Below, piece by piece: positions 1 to 9,324 of a stretch of 64,000 nucleotides of DNA; position 1 is the first letter of the stretch; the number at the start of each line of letters is the position of its first letter. A program made the position numbers and the translations under genes. Source of the stretch: Desulfobacterales bacterium (GTDB taxonomy: Bacteria > Desulfobacterota > Desulfobacteria > Desulfobacterales > JANQIE01); NCBI GenBank assembly GCA_028282295.1, contig JANQIE010000021.1, positions 1 through 64,000 on the forward strand, read 5' to 3'. The notes beneath the pieces were generated by a model that saw nothing but the letters and a program-made list of their open reading frames with translations, was not told the origin of the DNA and did no database searches.

Positions 1-28
1 TACAACGTCGCCCTTGGCGCCTTGGCTC

Positions 29-170
29 GTGTCCGCCCGGAAATAGCATTTTTGGCCCTTGGCGGCGTTCTTGCGTTTTTACGATCCGCTGCAGTAACGT
101 GCTATTCCTGCGGTTGCCAAAATGCTTGGGCCTTGCCGGGAATCAAAAATTACTATTTCCGGATGGACAC
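29..170. repeat. Palindromic repeat family 1, copy 1
   Basis: About 142 bp bounded by inverted ends of the type GTGTCC-N2-CCGGAAATAG and CTATTTCCGGATGGACAC. The interior carries GGCGGCGTTCTTGCG and a CCTGCGGTTG core that recurs in other copies in this window. It lies in a roughly 800-base stretch (1-809) with no convincing gene; the short open frames across it only read through repeat arms. Confidence 0.8.
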
Positions 171-435
171 GTTTTATATCTTTAATTGCGGCGGCATTGT
201 GATTACGCGTCTGCGCGAGCCTTTGCGTGAATCGCCCCGATGTCCGGCTGTTGTATTTTGGAACATTGATAAATGGTGACCGGTGCAGTTTGTCGGGAGA
301 AGCAAGATTTGCTCGCAGGTAAACCGACTTTACGAGTGAAAAGTTTTTTAAAAAGCACTATCGGCTTTTATCTGCAACTTAAAATGTGCAAAGAGTTGAC
401 TCGAATATTAGGCAATGCGAAATAAACGATCGATA

Positions 436-525
436 GTGTCCATCCGGAAATAGTAGATTTTGGTCCAGGTCGGCGTTCTCACGAATTTGATATGGACCAA
501 AATCTACTATTTCCGGATGGGCACT
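436..525. repeat. Palindromic repeat family 1, short near-perfect hairpin
   Basis: Two arms of about 32 bases are almost perfectly complementary (the outer ends read AGTGTCCATCCGG and CCGGATGGGCACT). They flank a central segment of about 26 bases containing GGCGTTCTC. This is the most compact two-armed copy in the window and would form a long stable hairpin. It has no coding content. Confidence 0.85.
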
Positions 526-614
526 AGCAAAACCGGGAGGGCTCCGGATTTCGCGTTGCCAAGGATTCACGATAGGTTTACTACAGCTTTGTTTTTGGCG
601 CCTTGGCTCTGCTC

Positions 615-780
615 GTGCCCATCCGGATTTAGCATCTTCTGGTCTATAGCGGCGTTCACACCGATTTGCAATAATGGCGTCGCCATTCACGTTCTTACGA
701 CTTAGCCTTGCTACGCCTGCGGTTGCAAATCGGCTGTGGCTTTAACCTGAGTCAAAATATACTATTTTCGGACGGACAAC
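615..780. repeat. Palindromic repeat family 1, diverged copy
   Basis: Begins GTGCCCATCCGG and ends in a diverged CTATTTTCGGACGGACAAC. The middle contains the GCCTGCGGTTGCAAA core in the same orientation as the first copy. Arms are less well paired than at 436-525, so this looks like an older copy. It sits just downstream of the AMMECR1-domain gene, which is on the other strand. Confidence 0.7.
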
Positions 781-809
781 TGCTAGCTCCGGCTTTTGCA
801 ACTTTGGGG

Positions 810-1403
810 TTAACACGCTGAATGGGTTGTGGCGGCGCTGTCTTCAGAAAAATGTTCGGCCTCGTAGACCTTGATGTCGATATTGGCATCCTGCCAGGCA
901 TCGCTGGATAGGCCCGCCTTTTGACACAAACATTCTAAAAATGATTTCTTATTCGGCAGTTGTTCCCATACTTGCGGCAAGAACGTTGAGCGGTGGTGGG
1001 CCCTGGAGATAATGACACCATGTTTTTGCGGTATCAGCTTGTGCAGCAGATCCTGGCTGTCCTCATACTCAAGTGGTTGCGGCAGTGTCAAGACACTGAT
1101 CTCGATAGTGACGTCCTTGAACTCCTCGGGTGTTAGCGGGGAAAAGCGTGGATCACAAAAGGCGGCGTTGACTGCGTTTTCCGCCACGCCGACAATCAGC
1201 GGTTGCAGGGCTTCAATGATGCCGATGCATCCTCTGAGCTTGTTTCTGATATGCAGGGATACAAAGCATCCGCGACTTTCGCGCAATGCTGATGTGGGTT
1301 CGCTTCGAGGTTGTTGGGGCGGTTTCTGCTCCAGCTTGTCGGCAATCGCTGTGCGTGCGACGTTTAGCAAGGTCCGGCGTTCGTTTTCTGTAAGGTGGGG
1401 CAT
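810..1403 (-). CDS. AMMECR1-domain protein (AmmeMemoRadiSam system protein A-like)
   Basis: A 197-residue protein that reads as a single AMMECR1 domain. The family signature around residues 60-80 is visible: FVSLHI, then LRGCIG, then a downstream DPRFSPLTPEE segment. In many prokaryotes this domain is encoded with a MEMO-like protein and a radical SAM protein. Neither partner is nearby, and the molecular role is not established from sequence. The start is the ATG at 1403. An in-frame TTG two codons upstream lies only 2 bases from the AGGAG, whereas the ATG is 8 bases away. It is an isolated gene with repeats on both sides. Confidence 0.85.
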   Translation of the reverse strand: MPHLTENERRTLLNVARTAIADKLEQKPPQQPRSEPTSALRESRGCFVSLHIRNKLRGCIGIIEALQPLIVGVAENAVNAAFCDPRFSPLTPEEFKDVTIEISVLTLPQPLEYEDSQDLLHKLIPQKHGVIISRAHHRSTFLPQVWEQLPNKKSFLECLCQKAGLSSDAWQDANIDIKVYEAEHFSEDSAATTHSAC

Positions 1404-1431
1404 GGCCAAATCTCCTTATCGGCACCTGGCG

Positions 1432-1607
1432 TTAGGGGCTCGCGCAAAAATAATTCACATTTTATGCATCCCGGCTTCAAGTCATCCTGGTCCGATCTTC
1501 GGCTCCAAAATCCTCGCCATAGCTTGCTATAGCTGCGGTTTTGGCACCTCAGATCGAACCAAGATGACCTAAATCCGGGCGCCTAAAATGTGAAATTGAG
1601 CCCTTAG
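1432..1607. repeat. Palindromic repeat family 2, copy 1
   Basis: Ends are GGGCTCGCGCAAAAATAA and an inverted GTGAAATTGAGCCC. Inner arms read GCATCCCGGCTTCA and its diverged complement. The centre holds AATCCTCGCCATAGCTTGC followed by TGCGGTTTTGGC. It lies between the AMMECR1-domain gene and the small zinc-ribbon gene, both on the minus strand, so it is transcribed in the leader of the former or the gap between them. Confidence 0.85.
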
Positions 1608-1622
1608 GAGTGCCGGGCCGAT

Positions 1623-1868
1623 CTATGTTTTTTTGTAAATAAAGGCCCAGTAGACATAGCCGATGAATACTGTCCAGGCGATAATGCAGATGGTGTAGGC
1701 TTTCCAGTCGGTCGGTTTTTTGGCAATACCGTATCGGTCGACTTCGCCCAGTTTTTGCTTGCATTCCAGGCAGACAGTCATGCGTAACGGTAATTCTGTC
1801 GCACAGTTCGGGCAACGCTTGGACGAATAGTTGGGCCTTTTTTTGTCTTTGCGTTTCAGCCACTTCAT
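1623..1868 (-). CDS. Small zinc-ribbon membrane protein
   Basis: An 81-residue protein. Residues 19-38 form a four-cysteine ribbon (CPNC then CLEC) after a basic N-terminus. Residues about 56-76 form one hydrophobic segment rich in I, V, W and Y, ending in a short basic tail. It therefore looks like a cytoplasmic zinc ribbon tethered to the inner membrane. No strong ribosome binding site is seen before the ATG. The function is unknown. The paired cysteines and the transmembrane segment argue that it is a real gene rather than a chance frame. Confidence 0.6.
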   Translation of the reverse strand: MKWLKRKDKKRPNYSSKRCPNCATELPLRMTVCLECKQKLGEVDRYGIAKKPTDWKAYTICIIAWTVFIGYVYWAFIYKKT

Positions 1869-2111
1869 TTTTAGGTCTCACGTTTCATCGTAAATTTGTG
1901 TCAGGGTGGCAACCCAACGGTCGTGTTCGAGATTGGCCTTTGACTACAACCTGCACAATCATCAGTTACCAGCGGCATGGTGCTCATTTGATCCCGCCGT
2001 GCGCTATCTCCTTTTCTTGAACGGCGCGCACAAGTTGATGCACGGTGCGTGCAAGGACGTTTAAAACCTGATTTGTCGGCAACCTAATTTATCGGCATTT
2101 TTTGGTCGTAG

Positions 2112-2300
2112 CTTAAGGGCTCGCGCAGAAATAATTTCGCATTTTAGGCGCCCGGCTTCAGGTCATCTTGGTCCGATCTTCGGTCCCAAAATCCTCGCCA
2201 TAGCTCTTGCTATGGCTGCGGTTCTGGCACCTCAGATCGAACCAACCTGACCTGAAGCCGGGCGCCTAAAATGTGAAATTATTTCTGCGCGAGCCCTAAG
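2112..2300. repeat. Palindromic repeat family 2, best-preserved copy, abutting a family 3 half-site
   Basis: About 189 bp, nearly palindromic end to end: CTTAAGGGCTCGCGCAGAAA at the left and TTTCTGCGCGAGCCCTAAG at the right. The next arms, around GCGCCCGGCTTCAGGTCA, also pair. The centre is the AATCCTCGCCATAGC / GCTATGGCTGCGG module. Immediately after it, 2300-2322 reads GGTCGCGGAAAAAATAAAAT, which matches one arm of repeat family 3. The element ends about 40 bases from the stop of the PpiD-like gene (minus strand), so it lies in that gene's 3' untranslated region. The rest of 1869-2338 shows no gene. Confidence 0.9.
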
Positions 2301-2338
2301 GGTCGCGGAAAAAATAAAATCCCTTCTGTTTTTTGATG

Positions 2339-4231
2339 TTATTCGTTGAAAAAGTCCGCCGATGTTTCCACATCGCTTTTGTCTTTGATTTGTTGAATCC
2401 AGTTTTTAAAGGCGTTGGTCTGTTTTTGCTGCAGCAGGCGTTTGGTGATCTGTTTTTTTTCTTTTTCAAAAGCGTTGGTATCCGGTTTTTTACGCTCCCT
2501 AAAATGCACGATGTAATAGCCCTTGGGGCCTTTGAAAACTTGTTCCGCGAAGGGCGTTTTTTTAGACAGTTTGAACGCATTAGAGGCGATTTCAGGCTCA
2601 AAACCGATATTCGGTATGGATGCATTGCGTTTGAAAAATCCGGTACTGACAATTTTGCGTTTTTTCTTTTCGCTGAGGGCTTTAAGTGTCGCGCCGTTTT
2701 TCAGGGCTTCAAGAAATTCGGTTGCGTTTTGTTTGGCCTTTTCCTCTTGCTGAACCTTGATCAAGTCAGCTTTGACTTTGTCCTGGACATCTTTCAGGGG
2801 GGGGATTTGCCCTTCTTTTTTCTCAATAGGTTGGATGATGAAATACCCGTCCGGCATGTCCTGGATTTCACTGATTTGCATTTCTTCCAGGCCAAAGGCG
2901 ATTTGAGCAAACTGGGAACGGTTTTGAATCCCTTGCGACGGTCCGCTCGTGTCGAAATAATCCGTGGTGACTATCTCTATTTTTAATTGAGTCGCGATTT
3001 TGTTGAGATCGTCTGTATCGAAGGTCGCGTTGAAAGCATTTTCCGCCGCCGCATAGGCCATGTCGTCCGCTTTGCGGTCAACGATTTTCGTGCGAATTTT
3101 TGTTTTGGCGTCTTCGAATGAGGTTGTGGTGGCGGGATTTACTTTTTCAACCTTAATAATATGCCAACCGAACTGAGTTAATACAGGGTCGCTGATTTCC
3201 CCTGGCTTCATCGAGAAGGCGGCGTCGGCAAAGGGTTTGACCATGGTTTCACGTCTAAACGTGCCTAAAAATCCCCCAACGGACGCACTGGGGCCTTCGG
3301 AATGTTTTTTTGCCAGTTCGGCAAAGTCTTTTCCCTCACGCGCGGACTTGAGGACGTCCAGGGCTTTTTGGCGTGCCTGGCTTTTGGTTTTTTCATCGGC
3401 ACTTTTTTCTAGCTTGAACAGGATGTGGCGTGCCTGCACGGTCGCGGGTTTCGCGAATTCTTCGGTATTGGATTCATAATATTCTTTTAGTTGTTCGTCG
3501 GCCAATTCGATCCGGTCTTTGTAGTCCCGGCCTTTAAATTGCAAGTAACGGGCTTTTACCTGGGGTTTGGTTTTATATTGATTCTTGTTTTGTTCATAGT
3601 ATTTGTTCAGTTCATCTTCACTCGGTTGTAGATCTTTGTATTCAGCGCTTTCAAATAAAACAAAATCGATATCCACCGATGTGTTGGACCATTCATACCA
3701 GCTTTGCGCTTCGGTTTCGGAAACATTGATACTCGTTTGCAGAATCGCACCCATTTTTTGCGACATCATCGATTCGCGCTGAGAGGTTTCGAATTGTGCA
3801 GGAGTCATCCGGTTGCGATTCAATAGCTGGATATAAAGGCCGTGATCAAAGATCTCATTGGTTTGGAAGTAATTCATTTCCTTTATCGTTTGTTGCAGTT
3901 CGGCATCGGACACGCGCAACCCTTGCTGGGCGGCTTGCTGCAGGATCAGCTTTTGCGAAATCAGTTGGTCCAGAACCTGTTTTCTTATTTGAGCGTGGTC
4001 CAGGGTGCTCGCATCAAAGTTATTTTTGTAAATGCGGCGCAACAGGTCGATTTGGTTCTGGTAGGCATTATTGAATTCTTCCTCCGACACCTGATCACCA
4101 TTGACCTTGGCGACCCAATTCGCTTCCCGGCGGTTCATATCCGGAATCCACAGGATAAACGCAACGACAATGATTCCTAAAATGAATTTAATAATCCAAC
4201 TACCGGCTTGTCTCCGCATGATGTTTAGCAT
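2339..4231 (-). CDS. ppiD: PpiD-like peptidyl-prolyl isomerase / periplasmic chaperone
   Basis: A 630-residue protein. A single N-terminal transmembrane anchor spans residues 12-31. A SurA-N/PpiD-type helical domain follows to about residue 240. One parvulin (PpiC) domain covers about residues 260-360, with the ARHILF opening, a GGFLG loop and the FGWHIIKV closing strand. A second, degenerate PpiC-like or chaperone region extends to the C-terminus. In the family the protein faces the periplasm from the inner membrane and helps outer-membrane or secreted proteins leave the translocon. The start has GAGG 6 bases upstream of the ATG. The length matches PpiD (about 620). Monocistronic. Confidence 0.9.
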   Translation of the reverse strand: MLNIMRRQAGSWIIKFILGIIVVAFILWIPDMNRREANWVAKVNGDQVSEEEFNNAYQNQIDLLRRIYKNNFDASTLDHAQIRKQVLDQLISQKLILQQAAQQGLRVSDAELQQTIKEMNYFQTNEIFDHGLYIQLLNRNRMTPAQFETSQRESMMSQKMGAILQTSINVSETEAQSWYEWSNTSVDIDFVLFESAEYKDLQPSEDELNKYYEQNKNQYKTKPQVKARYLQFKGRDYKDRIELADEQLKEYYESNTEEFAKPATVQARHILFKLEKSADEKTKSQARQKALDVLKSAREGKDFAELAKKHSEGPSASVGGFLGTFRRETMVKPFADAAFSMKPGEISDPVLTQFGWHIIKVEKVNPATTTSFEDAKTKIRTKIVDRKADDMAYAAAENAFNATFDTDDLNKIATQLKIEIVTTDYFDTSGPSQGIQNRSQFAQIAFGLEEMQISEIQDMPDGYFIIQPIEKKEGQIPPLKDVQDKVKADLIKVQQEEKAKQNATEFLEALKNGATLKALSEKKKRKIVSTGFFKRNASIPNIGFEPEIASNAFKLSKKTPFAEQVFKGPKGYYIVHFRERKKPDTNAFEKEKKQITKRLLQQKQTNAFKNWIQQIKDKSDVETSADFFNE

Positions 4232-4454
4232 CTGAATCCTCTCTTATTCGTGCCTTGCCGAAAAAAAAGTTTTTTAAATCGTCTTGTTGTTTTGGCGCTC
4301 ACTATAAAATTCGCAAACACATCGAAACTATTGTATTTAAAAACATATTAAACTATTTTTTTTGATTTGTTTTGTCAACTCATTAGCGCCCCGCATTTTG
4401 CGGGTGCTACGACAAAAAAGATCTGAAGGATCTGAAATATCTTTAATAAACATA

Positions 4455-4483
4455 TTGACAGGTTTCTCAGATTCTGTTAGTTC
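4455..4483 (+). promoter_or_regulatory. Candidate promoter of tRNA-Ala
   Basis: A perfect -35 hexamer TTGACA (4455-4460) is followed after 17 bases by a poor -10 (TAGTTC, 4478-4483). The tRNA begins about 19 bases further on. The perfect -35 and the position support a stable-RNA promoter; the weak -10 lowers confidence. Confidence 0.4.
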
Positions 4484-4501
4484 GCCCTGTACAAGAATTA
4501 A

Positions 4502-4577
4502 GGGGCTGTAGCTCAGCTGGGAGAGCGCATGACTGGCAGTCATGAGGTCAGGGGTTCGAACCCCCTCAGCTCCACCA
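4502..4577 (+). tRNA. tRNA-Ala (GGC anticodon)
   Basis: A 76-base cloverleaf. The acceptor 5' GGGGCTG pairs with CAGCTCC near the 3' end. The D-arm is GCTCAGCTGGGAGAGC. The anticodon stem-loop CATGA-CTGGCAG-TCATG places GGC at positions 34-36. The T-arm is GGGGTTCGAACCCC. The terminal CCA is encoded in the DNA, unlike the tRNA-Phe at 34.7 kb. Confidence 0.97.
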
Positions 4578-4586
4578 TTTGTAATA

Positions 4587-4618
4587 AAGGCTAATCGTTC
4601 ACGGTTAGCCTTTTTTTT
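4587..4618 (+). terminator. Intrinsic terminator of tRNA-Ala
   Basis: GGCTAATCG and CGGTTAGCC form a 9-bp stem (one G-T pair) around the loop TTCA, followed by eight T residues. It starts 10 bases after the tRNA. Confidence 0.9.
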
Positions 4619-4707
4619 GTCATAAAAATCGACATGAATTACGCCCGTTAAAAAAGAGCAGTTTTTGTTTGGAATCTAGTCGCTTCTGATTTGTCGAATA
4701 TAAGCCC

Positions 4708-4849
4708 GTGTCCATCCGTAAATAGCAGCTTTTGGTTCCTGGCAAGGCCCGAGCATTTTTTTAACCGCAGGCATAGCAGGCTGCTGCCGAGGATAAAAAA
4801 TGCGAGAACGCCGCTAAGGGCCAAAAGATGCTATTTTCGGATGGGCACT
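4708..4849. repeat. Palindromic repeat family 1, copy with inverted core
   Basis: Arms are GTGTCCATCCGTAAATAGC and GCTATTTTCGGATGGGCACT. Compared with the copies at 29 and 49064, the central module is flipped: AACCGCAGGCATAGCAGGC precedes GCGAGAACGCCG. It occupies the gap between tRNA-Ala and the GerMN-domain gene. Apart from this repeat and the tRNA terminator, 4619-5018 shows no gene. Confidence 0.85.
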
Positions 4850-5018
4850 ATCCTTTATCCCTCGCGCCACTAAAATCTACGCGGCCTTAGCTTGACAACG
4901 GCCATGGATTAACCTAAACAACGAATTCGGTGTTGGCTCTGATAAGCTCAACATGGTATTTGATTTGCATTTGTTTGCAGTTATTGGTCAATCAGGTGAT
5001 ATGAGGTGACAGCCCACT

Positions 5019-5597
5019 ATGAGCCGGATACGTCCCACACCGTTAATATGGTCGCTGGTGCTGATTGCCGTTACTGTCGGTGCGTTGTCCATATTGCTGA
5101 AAGCGCAACATTCACGGCCGTCTGCAAACGAGACCACTCAGCCGATTCGAGGCGGTATTTTGGCGCCGATGTCGCACAAAGGCGATGTACATCTTTATTT
5201 CTCGATGGATCACGATAATTTTCTGGTGGCTGAACCACGCCCATTGGCGCAGCCGGACGATGATGCGGCCAAAGCCCTTGTCATTCTCAGGGCCTTGATC
5301 GACGGATCGCGCAAAGGATTTATCAGAACCGTGCCGGCCCAAACCGGCGTCAATGCGGTTTATGTCACGGCCGACAAAACCGCCTACGTTGATTTGAGTG
5401 CTGAAGTCACGGAGCAGCATCCTGGCGGCGTCCAAACCGAGTTGTTGACGGTGTATTCGATAGTCAATTCGCTTGTTTTAAATATTGAGGCGGTCGAACA
5501 GGTGAAAATTCTGATTGACGGTCGCGATACAGAAACCCTTGCGGGTCATTTGAACCTGCGCTCTCCCCTAAAAGCTGACATGTTATTGGTACGATGA
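5019..5597 (+). CDS. GerMN-domain membrane-anchored protein
   Basis: A 192-residue protein. An N-terminal hydrophobic segment (about residues 9-28) acts as a signal anchor. The rest reads as one GerMN domain: HLYFSMD, then the LIDGSRKGF segment, AYVDLS, and a C-terminal [10 protein letters not shown] / VKILIDG unit typical of the fold. GerMN domains occur in spore germination proteins and in many Gram-negative envelope proteins of unknown role. GAGGTGA lies 9 bases ahead of the ATG. The stop overlaps the EF-G start by 4 bases (ATGA), so the two are translationally coupled. Confidence 0.8.
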   Translation: MSRIRPTPLIWSLVLIAVTVGALSILLKAQHSRPSANETTQPIRGGILAPMSHKGDVHLYFSMDHDNFLVAEPRPLAQPDDDAAKALVILRALIDGSRKGFIRTVPAQTGVNAVYVTADKTAYVDLSAEVTEQHPGGVQTELLTVYSIVNSLVLNIEAVEQVKILIDGRDTETLAGHLNLRSPLKADMLLVR

Positions 5598-7633
5598 AGC
5601 AAAAATATTCGATTAACAACATTCGCAATATCGGTATTATCGCGCATATTGACGCCGGCAAAACCACGGTTACGGAACGGATTTTATATTACACCGGGCG
5701 GTCGCATAAAATCGGTGAAGTCCATGACGGCGAAGCGGTTATGGATTGGATGCCCGATGAACAGGAACGCGGTATCACGATCACCTCCGCTGTTACGACC
5801 TGCCACTGGCAGGACAGCGAAATTCACATCATCGATACACCGGGGCATGTTGACTTCACCATCGAAGTTGAACGCTCGCTGCGCGTTCTTGACGGCGCTA
5901 TCGGTGTTTTTAGCGCCGTGGAAGGGGTTGAACCGCAATCCGAGACTGTCTGGCGTCAAGCGGATAAGTATGAAGTGCCGAAGATCGCATTCATTAACAA
6001 ACTCGATCGCATTGGCGCGAATTTTTTAGGTACGTTGGATATGATCCGTGACCGCCTAAACGCCAATCCCCTGATTCTGCAAGTACCGATTGGCGAGGAA
6101 GAAACATTTTGCGGTGTGATCGACTTGATCCGGATGAAACAGATCGTCTGGGATGACGACACTCTCGGCGCGACCTATGCGGTGAGCGATGTCGATGCCG
6201 CCCTGACCGAAAAGGCGCTTGAGTATCGCGAGCAGTTGGTCGAGACGGTGGCCGATTTTGACGATGAAATTATGGAATTGTATCTGGCTGAGGAGCCGGT
6301 CGGAGAAGAGGCGCTGGTCAGTGCGGTTCGCCGCGCGGCCATAGATTTGAAAGCTGTTCCGGTGCTGTGCGGCAGTGCTTTGCGCAACAAAGGCATTCAA
6401 CCCCTGTTAGATGGCATTGTCAGTTATTTGCCCAGCCCCAGCGATGTGCCGCCGGTCAAGGCCATGACACCTGAATCCGACGAGCCGGTCCTTTGCAAAG
6501 TCGATGACAAAGCCCCCTTGGTGGCGCTGATTTTTAAAGTGTCGATGATTGAAGGGCGCAAGTTGTCATTTGTTCGCATCTACAGCGGTACATTAAAAGC
6601 CGGCGCCGATGTGTTTAATCCGATTCTGAACAAGAAGGAAAAGATATCCCGGATCCTGGCGATGCACGCCAATAAACGTGAACGTATCGATGCCATCGGC
6701 GCGGGCAATCTGGTGGGAGTGATCGGATTAAAGGATTCGAGCACCGGTGAGACCCTGTGTTCGTCCGATCATCCGGTGCTGCTGGAAAAAATAGATATCT
6801 ATGAACCGGTGATCTCCGTTGCCGTGGAACCCAAAACCCATTCGGATCAGGATAAACTGGATCAGGTGCTCGCCAAGTTCATGGCCGAAGATCCCACTTT
6901 GCGGGTGCGGCAGGACGAAGACACCGGCCAGACGATATTGTCAGGCATGGGCGAACTGCACCTGGAGGTGATCACCAGCCGCATGTTGCGTGAGTTTAAA
7001 ACCAGTGTCAATGTTGGCAAGCCACAAGTCGTGTATCGCGAAACAATCGGTAAGCAGGTCGAAGTGGCGGCTGTGTTTGATAAGGAAATGGCCGGCCAGA
7101 AGCATTTCGCCGAGGTTAAATTTACCCTGACACCACTTAAACGGGGCCGCGGCCTCCTGTTTAAAAACGAATTGCCCGCAGACACGATGCCGGCTGAGCT
7201 GATACCGGTTGTGGAAAAAAGTGTGCTGGACTCCATGGAAAGCGGTGCTTTGATGGGGTATCCGGTGGTGGATGTGCAGGTGTTTCTAACCGGTGCGACT
7301 TTCAATGAATCGTTGAGTTCCGAGCTGGCCTTCAAAGTATGTGCTTCCATGGCATGCCAGGACGGATTGGCCAAGGGCGACCCCTTTCTGCTCGAACCGA
7401 TTATGAGTGTTGAAGTTTTTGTTCCGGAGAACTTCATGGGCGATGTAATCGGCGATCTTAATTCAAGGGGGGGCAAGATCGAGTCGATCGAGGCGCAATT
7501 GGGAACCCAGGCGATAAAAGTTACCGTACCGCTTTCCAAGATGTTCGGCTATTCGACTTCCTTGCGTTCGGCGACCCAGGGGCGTGGAACCTTTACCATG
7601 CAGTTTTCCCATTTTGACCAAAGGAATTCTTAG
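5594..7633 (+). CDS. fusA2: Elongation factor G paralogue
   Basis: A 679-residue EF-G. G1 is AHIDAGKTT, switch I contains [10 protein letters not shown]3 is DTPGHVDF, G4 is [10 protein letters not shown], and a GSA follows for G5. Domains II-V continue to the C-terminal [15 protein letters not shown] segment. The family moves tRNA and mRNA through the ribosome and/or acts in recycling. Its isolation from the rpsL-rpsG-tuf neighbourhood and its coupling to a GerMN gene suggest a second EF-G copy rather than the housekeeping one; this is inference, since the rest of the genome is not visible. All GTPase motifs look intact. Confidence 0.85.
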   Translation: MKQKYSINNIRNIGIIAHIDAGKTTVTERILYYTGRSHKIGEVHDGEAVMDWMPDEQERGITITSAVTTCHWQDSEIHIIDTPGHVDFTIEVERSLRVLDGAIGVFSAVEGVEPQSETVWRQADKYEVPKIAFINKLDRIGANFLGTLDMIRDRLNANPLILQVPIGEEETFCGVIDLIRMKQIVWDDDTLGATYAVSDVDAALTEKALEYREQLVETVADFDDEIMELYLAEEPVGEEALVSAVRRAAIDLKAVPVLCGSALRNKGIQPLLDGIVSYLPSPSDVPPVKAMTPESDEPVLCKVDDKAPLVALIFKVSMIEGRKLSFVRIYSGTLKAGADVFNPILNKKEKISRILAMHANKRERIDAIGAGNLVGVIGLKDSSTGETLCSSDHPVLLEKIDIYEPVISVAVEPKTHSDQDKLDQVLAKFMAEDPTLRVRQDEDTGQTILSGMGELHLEVITSRMLREFKTSVNVGKPQVVYRETIGKQVEVAAVFDKEMAGQKHFAEVKFTLTPLKRGRGLLFKNELPADTMPAELIPVVEKSVLDSMESGALMGYPVVDVQVFLTGATFNESLSSELAFKVCASMACQDGLAKGDPFLLEPIMSVEVFVPENFMGDVIGDLNSRGGKIESIEAQLGTQAIKVTVPLSKMFGYSTSLRSATQGRGTFTMQFSHFDQRNS

Positions 7634-7656
7634 GGCTTTGATATGAAGGAAACTAA

Positions 7657-9093
7657 TTAACGTTTTTGGGACTCTTCATGCTGTTTTTTCCGCCGCTCTT
7701 TCTTTTTTTGTTTCTTTAGTCTTTGCAACAGATCCTGAATGTGCGTCTTGCGAGTTGCGGTGCGCGCCAATGCAAGTGCTTTTTCCAGATGGAAGATCGC
7801 ATTTTTCAGGTGCCTGTTTTTCTCGTAGTGGCGTCCCAAGTAATAATGCGCCTCGGCCATATTGCCGAGTTTTCCATAGGCTTCGCCCAAGAATAAATAG
7901 GTTTGTCGATGCCCGTTTGGTTTGCCGACCGCCAATCGCAGATCGTCCACCGCCTCCTGATAGCGTCCTAAAACCAGTTTGCTGCGTCCTAGAAAAAACA
8001 GGCTTTCCACACTATCCGGGATCATACCCACCGTGTTTTCGAGGGTTTTGATCGCTTCCTCGTACTGGCCGTTCAAAAAATAAATCCGACCGAGATCCTG
8101 TAAAATAAACGGATCGAATGCGCGGTGTTCCAAGGCTTTTTTGATGTGTGCAATCGCCTGGGTATATTCGCCCCCCCGGGCCAGCGCCAACGCATAACCG
8201 TAGTGCCCCATTGGATTTGACGGATCATCACGGGTCGCGTTTTTAAATTCTTGCACGGCGATGGTTTCATCACTGTAGTGTGCCACCAGCCGTATGTGCA
8301 TCCTTTGGAAAGGCAATCGGTTTTTTGTTTTAGGCGCGGTTTGCCGGCTGGACAACCAACTGTCGACATATGCGATGCGATGTTCCGAGGCTGGATGAGT
8401 GCTCAGGTAACCTGGAACCTGATCGGAGCCGTACCACTGTTTGGAGCGGATTTTTTTTAAAATTTCCATCAATCCCCGTCCGTTGTAGCCGGCTTTGACA
8501 AGATACTCCAAACCCAACTGATCGGCCTGGATCTCGTTTTCCCGGCTGTAGGCCAGAGCGGTCGCGCGGCCTGCGGCGATAGACCCGAAGGTAAGGGCGC
8601 TGCTGGCCGTGGCGTCGCCGCCGACTCCTAAGAAAATACCCGCCGCAACACCAGCCAGGGTGGCCATGTTGATTTTCTTGGAAGCGTCGATCCTCTGGGA
8701 AATATGGCGGCAATACACATGGGCAATTTCATGCGCCAGAATACCGGCCAGTTCCTCTTCGCTCTCCATGGCCGCCAAAAGTCCGCTGTGGATAAATACA
8801 TGGCCGGCCGGGATGGCGAATGCGTTGTAAACATCTTCCTTAACGACATAAAAATGATATTCAAACGGTTGGGGCGGCATGACGGCCAGTATTTTTCTGC
8901 CGATACCTTCGACGTAAGTCTGGATGGTCGGATCGTGGATGAATTCGAAGCGTTTCTGGATGATTTTTAAAAACTCGCGCCCCATCTCTTCTTCTTCTTT
9001 GATCGTTATGCCCAAGGCGAGATTTGGAATTGCCACCGCTGTGAAGGTGACCAATATAATTGTCAGGCCGACAATGGCCGATCGAATATTCAT
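7657..9093 (-). CDS. M48-family metalloprotease with TPR repeats (BepA-like)
   Basis: A 478-residue protein. A signal peptide covers residues 1-28. The M48 peptidase core has the zinc motif HEIAH (H121, E122, H125) and a downstream ENEIQAD supplying the third ligand. A string of tetratricopeptide repeats fills about residues 270-460, and the tail is strongly basic. BepA/YfgC proteins of this architecture act in the periplasm in outer-membrane protein assembly and turnover. It is convergent with the EF-G gene, 23 bases apart. Confidence 0.9.
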   Translation of the reverse strand: MNIRSAIVGLTIILVTFTAVAIPNLALGITIKEEEEMGREFLKIIQKRFEFIHDPTIQTYVEGIGRKILAVMPPQPFEYHFYVVKEDVYNAFAIPAGHVFIHSGLLAAMESEEELAGILAHEIAHVYCRHISQRIDASKKINMATLAGVAAGIFLGVGGDATASSALTFGSIAAGRATALAYSRENEIQADQLGLEYLVKAGYNGRGLMEILKKIRSKQWYGSDQVPGYLSTHPASEHRIAYVDSWLSSRQTAPKTKNRLPFQRMHIRLVAHYSDETIAVQEFKNATRDDPSNPMGHYGYALALARGGEYTQAIAHIKKALEHRAFDPFILQDLGRIYFLNGQYEEAIKTLENTVGMIPDSVESLFFLGRSKLVLGRYQEAVDDLRLAVGKPNGHRQTYLFLGEAYGKLGNMAEAHYYLGRHYEKNRHLKNAIFHLEKALALARTATRKTHIQDLLQRLKKQKKKERRKKQHEESQKR

Positions 9094-9198
9094 GGTTTAT
9101 TTCCCGCTAACTTGACGATCAAACAAACTTAAAGGACAATGATGTCCTCATAACAAACGCTTGCAGCATAATATTGATCCCGGGTAAGTGCAAGCCAA

Positions 9199-9220
9199 TT
9201 GTAACTATTTTATATTACAA
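9199..9220. promoter_or_regulatory. Palindrome upstream of parAB, shared with the FapA-like gene
   Basis: A 22-base site with TTGTAA and TTACAA ends and an AT-rich middle (CTATTTTATA). The same sequence with one mismatch recurs at 15241-15262 upstream of the FapA-like gene. It contains a -10-like TATATT. The position 105 bases before the ParA start, and the duplication, suggest a promoter with an operator. Confidence 0.4.
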
Positions 9221-9324
9221 ATAAAAAAAATGTTTGTGCGCTTGTGGCCCATCACGGCCGCCAATTGCGACGACCGGGGTTGTATGCTTTTCAAACCCCA
9301 TATTTTATGTTAAGTTCCCCGATC

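Noticed and set aside
436-525. CRISPR-like repeats
   Set aside because: The repeated units are dispersed inverted pairs at irregular distances, with no regular spacer array and no cas gene.
379-690. Open frame of 103 codons on the minus strand
   Set aside because: It runs through the arms of family 1 repeats, has no start signal and resembles nothing; repeat arms lack stops in several frames.
9121-9324. parS centromere site near parAB
   Set aside because: No sequence close to TGTTTCACGTGAAACA was found here or elsewhere in the window; the palindrome at 9199 is of a different type.
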